From Geodermatophilus aquaeductus (GTDB taxonomy: Bacteria; Actinomycetota; Actinomycetes; Mycobacteriales; Geodermatophilaceae): 64,000 bases of DNA. The notes beneath the pieces are model-generated. The model was not told the origin of the DNA. It was given only the letters and a program-made list of their open reading frames with translations, and did not search any database. The position numbers and the translations under genes were made by a program. Positions 33,300 to 41,189 of this stretch are shown here, one piece after another; within the stretch, counting starts at the first letter, position 1, and each line of letters begins with the position of its first letter. The stretch spans positions 868,001 to 932,000 of the forward strand of contig NZ_FXTJ01000001.1 in assembly GCF_900182545.1 (NCBI RefSeq), in the 5' to 3' direction.

Positions 33300-34256
33300 T
33301 CAGCCCACCCGTTCGGCGAGCCCGGCCAGCCGGCTGACGAGGAACTCGACGGCCGCGGCGCTGTCCACGGTCTCGGCCACGTCGACCGCGGTGGGTGCGT
33401 CCGACACCGCCCGCCGGTCCACCAGCGTCTGCCCCCGCGAGGGGCCGCCCCCGGTGTCGACGACGACGTCGCGGCGGACGGTGCCCAGCGTGCCCGGCAC
33501 GATCGCCTCGGTGAGGGCCAGCGCGTCGTGGACCACCACGCCGGGAGTCCCGTACGCGGTCCGGGCGTGGTCGAGGTACTGCTGCAGGACCGACGCCGCC
33601 GTCGCCCCGACCGGTCCTGCCGCGGCGAAGCGGGCGATGCCCTCCTCGCCGAGCACGGTGGGCAGCGTGACGTCGAGGCCGACGAGCACCGTGGGCACCG
33701 TCGAGCCGAGGACCCGCGCCGCGGCCTCCGGGTCGGACCACACGTTGAACTCGGCGGCGGCCGTGACGTTGCCGCCGCGCCCCGCCGAGCCACCCATGAG
33801 CACCAGCCGGTCGATCCGCTCCGCCGCCTCGGGGTAGGTGGCCAGCAGCAGCGCCACGTTGGTCCACGGGCCGATGGCGGCCACGGTCACCGGCTCCTCG
33901 GAGGCCATCAGCAGCTCGGCGAGCGCGACCACGGCCGGCCGCGGGTCGAGGGCGGCGGGGGAGGGCGGCAGCTGCACGCCGCCCAGGCCGGTCACGCCGT
34001 GCACGTGGCCGGCGCGCTCGGGCTGGGGGAACACCAGCGACTCGGCGGCGCCCGCGGCCACCGGCACGTCGGAGCGGCCGGCCAGGTGCAGCACCCGCAG
34101 CGCGTTGTCCGTCGTCTGCGGCAGCTCCACGTTGCCGTGCACCGTGGTCACCAGGCGCAGGTCCACCTCCGGGCTGGCCAGCGCCAGCAGGATGGCCAGG
34201 GCGTCGTCGATGCCCGGGTCGGTGTCGATCACGAGGGGTCGTGCGGAGGCGGCCAC
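33300..34256 (-). CDS. Nucleoside hydrolase (inosine-uridine type)
   Basis: 318 aa from a GTG at 34256. The Ca2+-binding N-terminal motif DTDPGIDDALAI is exact for the IU-NH family. Other family features are HGNVELPQTTDNA, AIGPWTNVALLL and NVWSDPEAA with the C-terminal VHDALA His-Asp. The enzyme hydrolyses N-glycosidic bonds of nucleosides to free ribose and base for salvage. The divergent neighbour is an ATP-grasp protein. A nucleobase permease is encoded 7 kb away, but no direct operon link exists. Confidence 0.93.
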   Translation of the reverse strand: MAASARPLVIDTDPGIDDALAILLALASPEVDLRLVTTVHGNVELPQTTDNALRVLHLAGRSDVPVAAGAAESLVFPQPERAGHVHGVTGLGGVQLPPSPAALDPRPAVVALAELLMASEEPVTVAAIGPWTNVALLLATYPEAAERIDRLVLMGGSAGRGGNVTAAAEFNVWSDPEAAARVLGSTVPTVLVGLDVTLPTVLGEEGIARFAAAGPVGATAASVLQQYLDHARTAYGTPGVVVHDALALTEAIVPGTLGTVRRDVVVDTGGGPSRGQTLVDRRAVSDAPTAVDVAETVDSAAAVEFLVSRLAGLAERVG

Positions 34257-34295
34257 CCGGCCATCCCAGCAGACGGCGTACGGCAGGATCGCGGC

Positions 34296-35171
34296 GTGCC
34301 CGACGTGCTCATCGCCAGCTGTGCCGCCGCCGCCGGGAGGGACGAGGACGAGCCGCTGCTGCTGGCCGCCCTCGCCGCCGAGGGACTGACGATGTCGTGC
34401 GCGGACTGGGCCGACGGCGACGTCGACTGGGGTGCCGCGGCGGTCGTCGTCGTCCGGTCGACCTGGGACTACGCGCCGCGCCGCGACGAGTTCCTCGCCT
34501 GGGCGCGCCGCGTAGAGGCCGTGACCCGGCTGCTCAACCCCGCGGACGTCCTGGCGTGGAACACCGACAAGCGCTACCTGCGGGAGCTCGCGGACACCGG
34601 GGTGCCCGTGGTGCCCACGGCGTGGGCCGAGCAGCCCGGCGACGTCGACGCGGCGCTGGACCGCTGGCCCGGCGACGTCGTCGTCAAGCCGGTGGTGTCC
34701 GCCGGCGCCCGCGACACCACCCGCTTCGCGCCGGCGCAGCGGGCGGAGGCCCGGGCGGCCGCGCGGGGGATCCTGGCGAGCGGCCGGGCGGTCATGGTGC
34801 AGCCCTACCTCGACCGGCTCGACGCCGAGGGCGAGACCGGCCTGGTCCACCTCGACGGCGTCCTCAGCCACGCCTTCGGCAAGGGCGCCCTGCTGGCGGG
34901 GGAGGCCCTGGGTCCGGGCCTCTACGCGGAGGAGGAGATCACCCGGCGCACCGCCACCCCGGAGCAGCGGGCGCTGGGCGACCGGGTGCTGGCCTGGGTG
35001 GCCGAGCGGACCGGGGCGGCGCCGCTGTACGCCCGCGTCGACCTCGTGCGCGGGGAGGACGGCGCGCCGCAGGTCATCGAGGTGGAGCTGACCGAGCCCA
35101 GCCTGTTCCTCACCACCGACGACGGGGCCGCGGCCCGGCTGGCGGCGGCGGTTCGCGCCCGCCTCAGCTGA
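34296..35171 (+). CDS. ATP-grasp ligase of the glutathione-synthetase/DcsG-like group
   Basis: 291 aa from a GTG at 34296, with no obvious ribosome binding site, so probably leaderless. The N-terminal RSTWDYAPRRDEFLAWARR and LLNPADVLAWNTDKRYLREL blocks are characteristic of a group that includes the cycloserine-pathway ligase DcsG. ATP-grasp nucleotide and metal residues appear at VVVKPVVSAGARDTTR, MVQPYLDRLDAEGE and VIEVELTEPSLFL. It likely joins a carboxylate and an amine at the cost of ATP, but the substrate is unknown and no other cycloserine genes are nearby. It converges with and overlaps the APC transporter by 8 bp. Confidence 0.82.
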   Translation: MPDVLIASCAAAAGRDEDEPLLLAALAAEGLTMSCADWADGDVDWGAAAVVVVRSTWDYAPRRDEFLAWARRVEAVTRLLNPADVLAWNTDKRYLRELADTGVPVVPTAWAEQPGDVDAALDRWPGDVVVKPVVSAGARDTTRFAPAQRAEARAAARGILASGRAVMVQPYLDRLDAEGETGLVHLDGVLSHAFGKGALLAGEALGPGLYAEEEITRRTATPEQRALGDRVLAWVAERTGAAPLYARVDLVRGEDGAPQVIEVELTEPSLFLTTDDGAAARLAAAVRARLS

Positions 35172-36528
35172 CCGGCCTGCGCTCCCGCGCCTCGGCCCGG
35201 CGCCGCGGCAGCGCCGTCACCAGGTAGAGCAGCGCCCCGACGGCGAGCAGGATCCCCGCGAACGCCCACGTCCGCGCCTCCTGCTGCCAGAGCAGGACCA
35301 GGCACGAGACGACCCCGAGGACCGGGACCACCGCCGGCACCCGGAAGTGCGGCGCCTCGACCCGGTCGCGGCGCAGCACCAGCACCGCGGTGTTGGTGCT
35401 GAGGAAGACGAACAGCAGCAGGAGCACCACCGTGTTGGCCAGCGTGGCCAGGTCGCCGGCCAGGCTCAGCCCCATGGCCACCAGCGTGGTGACGGCGATG
35501 GCCACCCACGGCGTCCGGCGCTGCGGCAGCACCCGGCCCAGGACCGCGGGCAGCAGGTGCTGCTCGGCCAGCCCGTAGGCCATGCGGCTGGCCATGATCA
35601 TGGTGAGCAGCGCGCCGTTGGCGACGGCGATCAGCGCGACCAGGCTGAAGAGCGAGTCGGGGATGCCGGCGTCGGCGGCCCGGACCACCTCGAGCAGCGG
35701 CCCGCTGGAGCCGGCCAGGTCGCCGGGCGGCAGCACGACCGCCGCCGCGATGCCGACCAGCACGTACACCAGCCCGGCGGTGAGCAGCGCGCCGAACAGC
35801 GCCCGCGGGTAGACCCGCCGCACGTCGCGGACCTCCTCGGCCACGTTGGCCGACGTCTCGAACCCGACGAAGGAGTAGTAGGCCAGCAGCGCCGCCGAGA
35901 GCGTCGCCGTCGCCGCGGACACCCCGGGCGGGAACTCCACCGACCGGCCCAGGTCGCCGTCGCCTCGGGAGAGCACCAGCGCGCCGAGGACGACGACCAG
36001 CACCAGCCCCGAGGTCTCGACCAGCGTCATCACCAGGTTGGCGCGCAGCGACTCCCGGATGCCGCGGGCGTTGAGCAGCGCCACGGCCAGCAGGAACACC
36101 AGCGCGGCCGGGGCGGCCGGCACGTCGAGGAACACGGCCAGGTAGTCGCCGGCGAAGGCCAGGGCGAGGCCCGCGGCGCTGGTGACGCCGGCGGCGAGCA
36201 TGCAGAAGCCGACGAGGAAGGCCACCACCGGCGAGCGGAACGCGCGCTCGGCGAACACCGCCGAGCCGCCGGCGCGCGGGTACTTCGTGACCAGCTCCGC
36301 GTAGGAGGCCGCGGTCAGCAGCGCCAGCAGCAGCGCGACCAGCAGGGGCACCCAGATCGCCCCGCCCACCTCGCCCGCGACCTCGCCGACCAGCGCGTAG
36401 ACACCCGCGCCCAGGACGTCGCCGAGGATGAACAGGTAGAGCAGCGGGCCGGTGACGGCGCGGCGCAGCCTGGTGTCCGGTTCGTCGGCGCCGGTCCCGG
36501 CGGTGTCCGTGGCGGGCTGGTGGGTCAC
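35164..36528 (-). CDS. APC-superfamily amino acid permease
   Basis: 454 aa with about twelve hydrophobic helices. The first helix carries LFILGDVLGAGVYALVGEV, matching the 'G-x-G-x-(Y/F)' unwound substrate-binding segment of APC transporters. SYAELVTKYPRAGGSAVFAERAF is the conserved TM2-loop signature. A short charged N-terminus precedes it. It should import an amino acid or polyamine by ion coupling; specificity is not evident. A GTG at 36528 is chosen as the start that gives a typical N-terminus. Confidence 0.9.
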   Translation of the reverse strand: MTHQPATDTAGTGADEPDTRLRRAVTGPLLYLFILGDVLGAGVYALVGEVAGEVGGAIWVPLLVALLLALLTAASYAELVTKYPRAGGSAVFAERAFRSPVVAFLVGFCMLAAGVTSAAGLALAFAGDYLAVFLDVPAAPAALVFLLAVALLNARGIRESLRANLVMTLVETSGLVLVVVLGALVLSRGDGDLGRSVEFPPGVSAATATLSAALLAYYSFVGFETSANVAEEVRDVRRVYPRALFGALLTAGLVYVLVGIAAAVVLPPGDLAGSSGPLLEVVRAADAGIPDSLFSLVALIAVANGALLTMIMASRMAYGLAEQHLLPAVLGRVLPQRRTPWVAIAVTTLVAMGLSLAGDLATLANTVVLLLLFVFLSTNTAVLVLRRDRVEAPHFRVPAVVPVLGVVSCLVLLWQQEARTWAFAGILLAVGALLYLVTALPRRRAEARERRPVS

Positions 36529-36865
36529 CGGTCGAGTCTGGGCAGGCCCCTGGTGCCCGGCAACCGGACCGCCCCGTTCTGGAAACGGCGGGATCCGGTC
36601 CGACACGCCGGGCGCGGCGGCGCGTGTCCCGGGGTGACCAGAGGCCCTCCGGGGGCCGTCCCCGCTCGGCGGCCGTCGACGGGTCGACAAGTGATCGTCG
36701 TCAGCGCCGGGTCATCAACGCGCTGGTCAGGCCCCCACAACGGTTGCGTCACGGGCTCTCCAGGGAGTGTCCGGACGGGCCGTCCGCGAGGCCCGCGTTC
36801 CCTACCTTTCCCCTTGTCCGCAGCACCTTCCCCGGCTGCGGACACAGACCCCCCAGGAGGCCGGC
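36529..36865. other. 337-bp intergenic region, divergent promoters
   Basis: No convincing gene is present. An inverted repeat of 7 bp (GACACGC 36602-36608 / GCGTGTC 36622-36628) is visible. Local AT content rises slightly around 36800-36820 (TACCTTTCCC), where a promoter for the rightward gene may lie. AGGAGG at 36855-36860 is the ribosome binding site of the next gene. Confidence 0.5.
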
Positions 36866-37660
36866 ATGGCGATCGACCGGGCAGCAGCCCCGTCGTCGGC
36901 GACGCTGCCGGACGACCTGGGTCTGGCCGGCCTCCTCGGCCTGCTCGACCGGGCGCACGAGCTGCCGCAGCGGCCCCGCCCGCGCCGCGCCGTGCTCACC
37001 CGCTCGCCGGGCGGCCCGCGCGCGCTGCGCCCGCTGCCGACGGCCCGTCCGGTGCCCGTCCCGCGCCCGCGCCTGGTCCCGCCGGCCGCCGTCCCCGCTC
37101 CGGTCGCCGCCCCGGCTCCGGTCGCCGCGACCGGCCCCCGCTGGCGCGCCCGGCTGCGCGCGTCGGTCCGGCGGCTGGCGCTGTGGGGCGCGGGTCCGGA
37201 CGGTGCCCACGCGGCCTGGCCGACCGCTCCCGTCGTCGTGCCGCCGGCCGGTCCCGGCCTGGTCCGGCGCCTGGCCCTCTGGGGCGGCGGCCGGGACGGC
37301 GAGCACCTGGCCTGGGGCCGCCCGCGCCCGGCCGCCCCGGCGCCCGCTCCCGCCCCGAACGGCCCCGTGGTGCTCACCGAGCTGCCGAGCACCCCCACGA
37401 TCCGGCCCGCGGCGTCTTCCCCCGCCGCGGCGCTGCCCCCGGCCGGCCCCGGCCGGCCGGTCCCGCCCCGTCCCGCCGCCCCCCGCTCCGCGGGCCCGGC
37501 GCTGGCCCCGGCCGGCTGGCCGGCGCGGCCCGCCGCCAGGCGGCCGACGGCACGGGCGCCCGACCCGCCCGGCACCGCCGGTGCGGTGCGCACCCGGGGC
37601 GACCCGGGCGGGCACCCGGCGCGGGGTTCTCCCCGGCCGCCGCCACCGGCTCCCGACTGA
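36866..37660 (+). CDS. Unrecognised Pro/Ala/Arg-rich protein with an internal duplication
   Basis: 264 aa from an ATG with an excellent AGGAGG at 6-nt spacing. I recognise no family. A short N-terminal helical part (LPDDLGLAGLLGLLDRAHELPQ) is followed by Pro/Ala/Arg-rich sequence. A duplicated block reads VRRLALWGAGPDGAHAAW (about residues 102-119) and VRRLALWGGGRDGEHLAW (about 133-150). The rest to the C-terminus is almost entirely Pro, Ala, Arg and Gly. Net charge is strongly positive. It could bind nucleic acid or the cell envelope, but no evidence decides. No signal peptide or membrane helix was seen. Confidence 0.65.
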   Translation: MAIDRAAAPSSATLPDDLGLAGLLGLLDRAHELPQRPRPRRAVLTRSPGGPRALRPLPTARPVPVPRPRLVPPAAVPAPVAAPAPVAATGPRWRARLRASVRRLALWGAGPDGAHAAWPTAPVVVPPAGPGLVRRLALWGGGRDGEHLAWGRPRPAAPAPAPAPNGPVVLTELPSTPTIRPAASSPAAALPPAGPGRPVPPRPAAPRSAGPALAPAGWPARPAARRPTARAPDPPGTAGAVRTRGDPGGHPARGSPRPPPPAPD

Positions 37661-37845
37661 TCCGCAGCGCGCCCCCTCCCCGGGGACGTGCGCCCGCACC
37701 CTCGTCGACGTGCTCGACGGGCCCGGCCACCCCCTTCCCCCCGCGGGTGGCCGGACCGCCGGCCCGCTCCCCGAGCAGTTCCACCCCCGGCCGACCACGG
37801 CCGCCCCCTGGCCCTCCTCCGCGGCACCCCGCCGCCGACCGACCT

Positions 37846-37931
37846 CTCCGCACGACGATCCGGCCTCGACCCACCCGCCGACCGCCCCGCACGAGGGCAG
37901 CGCGCGGACCCTCCCGGGAGGCCCGGACGCC
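37846..37931. repeat. 86-bp direct repeat, copy 1
   Basis: Identical to 37983-38068 except for one base (C at 37883, T at 38020). It begins CTCCGCACGACGATCCGG and ends GAGGCCCGGACGCC. The copies start 137 bp apart, which is not a multiple of three, so it is not an in-frame protein repeat. Confidence 0.95.
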
Positions 37932-37982
37932 GGCCGCGGAACGGCGATCGGCAGCGGGTCCCCCGCCGCCGGCAGCAGACCC

Positions 37983-38068
37983 CTCCGCACGACGATCCGG
38001 CCTCGACCCACCCGCCGACTGCCCCGCACGAGGGCAGCGCGCGGACCCTCCCGGGAGGCCCGGACGCC
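37983..38068. repeat. 86-bp direct repeat, copy 2
   Basis: Second copy of the repeat at 37846-37931, with a single substitution. The intervening 51 bp are unrelated. Near-identity indicates a recent duplication or functional constraint. Confidence 0.95.
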
Positions 38069-38481
38069 CGCGGCGCGGCTGCCCGGCGACGGCCGCCGCA
38101 GCGAGGAGGACCGGGTCCTGCCGGTGCCCGGCGGGAGACGACCCGCCCCGTCGTCCCCCCGGGTCTCTGACCGGCACGCCCCGGCCAGGCAGGCGCCGGC
38201 GGCCCGCGGTGGACGCTCGCCGGGACCAGGCCGCGGTCGCCAGGCCCGGCGCCGCGACGAGGACGGCGGACGCCGGCCCGGGCCCGGCGGCGCACTGCGA
38301 CGAGACGAGACGACGGGCGCTCCCGGGCGGCCCGACCGGCACCGACGCCGGTCCGGCCGCCGGGGGGCGCCCGTCCCCGTGCGCGGTGTCGACTCCGGCA
38401 CACCGGTTGTCGTCCCCCGTCCCGGCGTGGGACAAAGGACGACGGACCACCGCTCCCGCACCGAACGGATCCCGCTGCCCC

Positions 38482-40566
38482 GTGACCGTCCCCGAGCAGC
38501 GTCCGGGCTCGCCGGGAACGGCACCCCGGCCGCTGTCCTCGCTCCCCGACGACCCCGAGGTCAGCCGGCTGCGCTTCGAGCTGGCGATCGACGCCGCCGG
38601 CATCGGCAGCTTCGACTGGGACCTCGTGTCCGGGAAGCTGTCCTGGGACGACCAGCTCCTGGAGATCTTCGGCTACGACGCCGGCGGCTTCGACGAGACG
38701 ATCGGGGCCTTCGCCGCGCGGCTGCACCCCGACGACCGCGACCGGACGCTGGGCGCGCTGCAGGAGGCCATCGAGAGCTGCGGCGCCTACGACGCCGAGT
38801 TCCGCGTGGTCCTGCCCTCCGGCGAGACCCGCTGGGTGCAGGGCCGCGGCCGCGCGCTGGCCGACGGTCGCGGGACGGCGGTCCGGCTGCTGGGCGCCGG
38901 CATCGACACCACCCGCCTGCGCGAGGGCGACGCCCGCGTGTCCCGGGTGCTGGAGACGATGCGCTCGGCGTTCTTCGCCCTCGACCGGGAGTGGCGCTTC
39001 ACCTACGTCAACGCCGAGGCCGAGCGGGTGCTGCACCGCACCCGGGACGAGCTCGTCGGCGGGGACATCTGGGAGCTGTTCCCGGCCGCGATCGGCAGCG
39101 ACTTCGAGGTCAGCTACCGCGCGGCGATGGAGCGCGGCGAGGAGCGGGTGTTCGAGGCGTACTACCCGCCGCCGCTGGACGCCTGGTACGAGGTCCGCGC
39201 CTGGCCGGGGCCCGACGGGCTGTCGGTCTACTTCCTCGACGTCACGGAGCGGCGCGCCGCCGAGCAGCGGGCCCGCGACAGCGCCGCCCGGCTCGCGCTG
39301 GTCGCCGAGGTCAGCGCGATCATGTCGGCGTCGCTGGGCTCCGGCGGCGCCGAGGAGCCGGCGCTGCAGCGGGTCGCCGAGGCCGTCGTCCCGGTGCTGG
39401 GCGACTGGGTGATCCTCACGCTGTCCACCGGCGAGGACGGCCGGATGCGCGACGTCGCCAGCTGGCACCGCGACCCCGCCCTGCGGGCCACCACCGCCGC
39501 CTACGCCGACCTGCGGCTGGCCTCGGTCCCCTCGGACGCGCCCGTGCTGCAGGCCCTGGAGTCCGGCCGGCTGCTCACCGTCGCCGACGTCCCGGCGGTC
39601 ATCCGCCCGACGCTGCCCGAGGGCGGGGTGCGCGACGCCTTCGACGCGCTCGCCCCGCAGACGGCCGTCACGCTCCCCCTGCTGGCCCGGGGGCGCACGC
39701 TCGGCGCGCTCAGCGTCTACCGCGGCGCCGACCGGCCGGCGGCGAACGCCGAGGAGGTGGCGGCCGCCCGCGAGGTGGCCGACCGCGTCGCGCTGGCGCT
39801 GGACAACGCCCGGCTGTTCGACCAGCAGCGGCGGCTGGCCGAGGCGCTGCAGCGCAGCATGCTCACCGCGCCGCCGCAGCCCGACCACGCCGAGATCGTC
39901 GTGCGGTACCAGCCCGCGGTGGAGGTCGCCCAGGTCGGCGGGGACTGGTACGACGCCTTCCTGCAGCCCGACGGCGCCACGGTGCTCGTCATCGGGGACG
40001 TCGTCGGCCACGACACCGAGGCCGCGGCGACCATGGGCCAGCTGCGCGGCATGCTGCGCGGCATCGCCTACCGCGGCGACGTGCCGCCCGACGCCGTCCT
40101 CGGCGAGCTCGACGCCGCCATCGACGCGCTGCGCATGGGCTCCATGGCGACCGCGGTGGTCGCGCGGGTGGAGCAGACGCCGGAGCAGCGCGCAGCCGGG
40201 ACGACGACGCTGCGCTGGGCCAACGCCGGGCACCCGCCGCCGCTGCTGCTCCTGCCCGGCGGCGAGGTGCGCACGCTGGGCAGCGAGCGCGGCCAGCTCA
40301 TGCTCGGCGTCGACCCGGCCGCCGTCCGGACGTCGGCGGCGGTGGAGGTGCCGCGCGGCTCCACGCTCCTGCTCTACACCGACGGGCTGGTCGAGGGCCG
40401 GGACCTGCTGCTCGACGACGGCATCGGGCTGCTGCGGACGGCGCTGACCCGCCTCGCCGACCTCCCGCTGGAGCGGCTGTGCGACGCGCTGGTCGCCCGG
40501 CTGCGCCCCGAGGGTCTCCAGGACGACGTCGCCCTCGTCGCCGTCCGCCTGCACCCGCACGGCTGA
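38482..40566 (+). CDS. PAS-PAS-GAF-PP2C (RsbU/SpoIIE-type) phosphatase
   Basis: 694 aa from a GTG at 38482; no clear ribosome binding site, so the exact start is uncertain. PAS 1 covers about residues 30-150 (FELAIDAAGIGSFDWD...), PAS 2 about 155-265 (MRSAFFALDREWRFTYVNAEAERVL) and GAF about 275-450. A C-terminal PPM/SpoIIE phosphatase follows: RYQPAVEVAQVGGDWYDAF, VIGDVVGHDTEAAA, ANAGHPPPLLL, LYTDGLVEGR and DDVALVAVR hold its metal-binding Asp and Gly residues. Such proteins dephosphorylate anti-anti-sigma factors in partner-switching. A converging RsbW-like gene 3 bp away supports this role. PAS and GAF suggest sensing of light, redox or small ligands. Confidence 0.92.
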   Translation: MTVPEQRPGSPGTAPRPLSSLPDDPEVSRLRFELAIDAAGIGSFDWDLVSGKLSWDDQLLEIFGYDAGGFDETIGAFAARLHPDDRDRTLGALQEAIESCGAYDAEFRVVLPSGETRWVQGRGRALADGRGTAVRLLGAGIDTTRLREGDARVSRVLETMRSAFFALDREWRFTYVNAEAERVLHRTRDELVGGDIWELFPAAIGSDFEVSYRAAMERGEERVFEAYYPPPLDAWYEVRAWPGPDGLSVYFLDVTERRAAEQRARDSAARLALVAEVSAIMSASLGSGGAEEPALQRVAEAVVPVLGDWVILTLSTGEDGRMRDVASWHRDPALRATTAAYADLRLASVPSDAPVLQALESGRLLTVADVPAVIRPTLPEGGVRDAFDALAPQTAVTLPLLARGRTLGALSVYRGADRPAANAEEVAAAREVADRVALALDNARLFDQQRRLAEALQRSMLTAPPQPDHAEIVVRYQPAVEVAQVGGDWYDAFLQPDGATVLVIGDVVGHDTEAAATMGQLRGMLRGIAYRGDVPPDAVLGELDAAIDALRMGSMATAVVARVEQTPEQRAAGTTTLRWANAGHPPPLLLLPGGEVRTLGSERGQLMLGVDPAAVRTSAAVEVPRGSTLLLYTDGLVEGRDLLLDDGIGLLRTALTRLADLPLERLCDALVARLRPEGLQDDVALVAVRLHPHG

Positions 40567-40569
40567 GCC

Positions 40570-40995
40570 TCACCGGGTCGGGAGGACCGCCCAGACGGTC
40601 TTGCCGTCGCCGTCGACGTACCAGCCGTGCGCCGACGACAGCTCGGCGATGAGGTAGAGGCCCAGGCCACCCTCGGAGGGGTCGCGGTCGACGGCGGGGG
40701 TCGGCGGGGTGGCGGCGGCGCCGTCGGAGACCGCGACGAGGAGGGCGTCCCCGGTGCGCCGGACCGCGGCCTCGACGTGGCCGCCGCCGTGGCGCAGCGC
40801 GTTGGAGGCCATCTCGTCGAGCACGAGGACCAGCCGGTCGCGCAGGTCGGCGAGGCCGTCCACGACCTCGGAGCGGCGCAGCTCCTCGCGCATCCCGGGC
40901 AGCTCGGCGACGTCGGAGAGCTCCCAGCGCAGGCCGTCCCCTGCGGGCGGGGGTGGTGCCGACGGCCAGCCGGGCACGACTGGTCCTCGTCTCAC
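40570..40995 (-). CDS. RsbW-like ATP-binding regulator
   Basis: 141 aa from a GTG at 40995, with GGGGAG 6 nt upstream; GTG 40977 is an alternative. The N-box VLDEMASNALRHGGGHVEA and the G-box EGGLGLYLIAELSSAHGW identify a GHKL ATPase like the one at 31953-32465, which shares the phrase PAVDRDPS-x-GG. It lies tail-to-tail with the PP2C phosphatase, the classical opponent in partner switching. No anti-anti-sigma gene is adjacent. Confidence 0.85.
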   Translation of the reverse strand: MRRGPVVPGWPSAPPPPAGDGLRWELSDVAELPGMREELRRSEVVDGLADLRDRLVLVLDEMASNALRHGGGHVEAAVRRTGDALLVAVSDGAAATPPTPAVDRDPSEGGLGLYLIAELSSAHGWYVDGDGKTVWAVLPTR

Positions 40996-41189
40996 CTGGT
41001 GCTCCCCGTGGTCGTGCCCGGATCTCGGACGCGAAGTCGAACACCTGCGTATGGCTCGCGCGCTTGGGCGGTAAACGCCGCTGCGAGCAGCGTCACAGGC
41101 GCGGAGCCGGAACGCCGTCGTCACGGTGGTGGAACACGCGACCGGGACCGTTCCCGGGGTACCGACGTCCCCGCCCGAGGAGACCCCCG

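Larger units (their letters stand above)
37661..38481. other. 821-bp gene-free stretch with a long direct repeat
   Basis: Although frames stay open because of GC bias, no recognisable protein appears and the internal repeat shifts frame, so I regard it as non-coding. Its main content is the 86-bp direct repeat listed separately. Candidate promoter elements for the PP2C gene at 38482 could lie at its right end. Confidence 0.6.

Noticed and set aside
33300..35171. Nucleoside hydrolase and DcsG-like ligase considered as a cycloserine-type antibiotic cluster
   Set aside because: None of the other required genes (arginase-like, heme hydroxylase, racemase, cysteine-synthase-like) is present, and the two genes are divergent.
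37661..38170. Possible small plus-strand gene in the gene-free stretch
   Set aside because: Composition is Pro/Arg-rich without a ribosome binding site, and the 137-bp spaced direct repeat shifts frame, which argues against coding.
35347..38481. Very long open frame leading into the PP2C phosphatase on the plus strand
   Set aside because: It runs antisense through the APC permease and the gene-free stretch, with His/Arg/Gln-rich composition. It reflects GC-driven absence of stops, not a gene.
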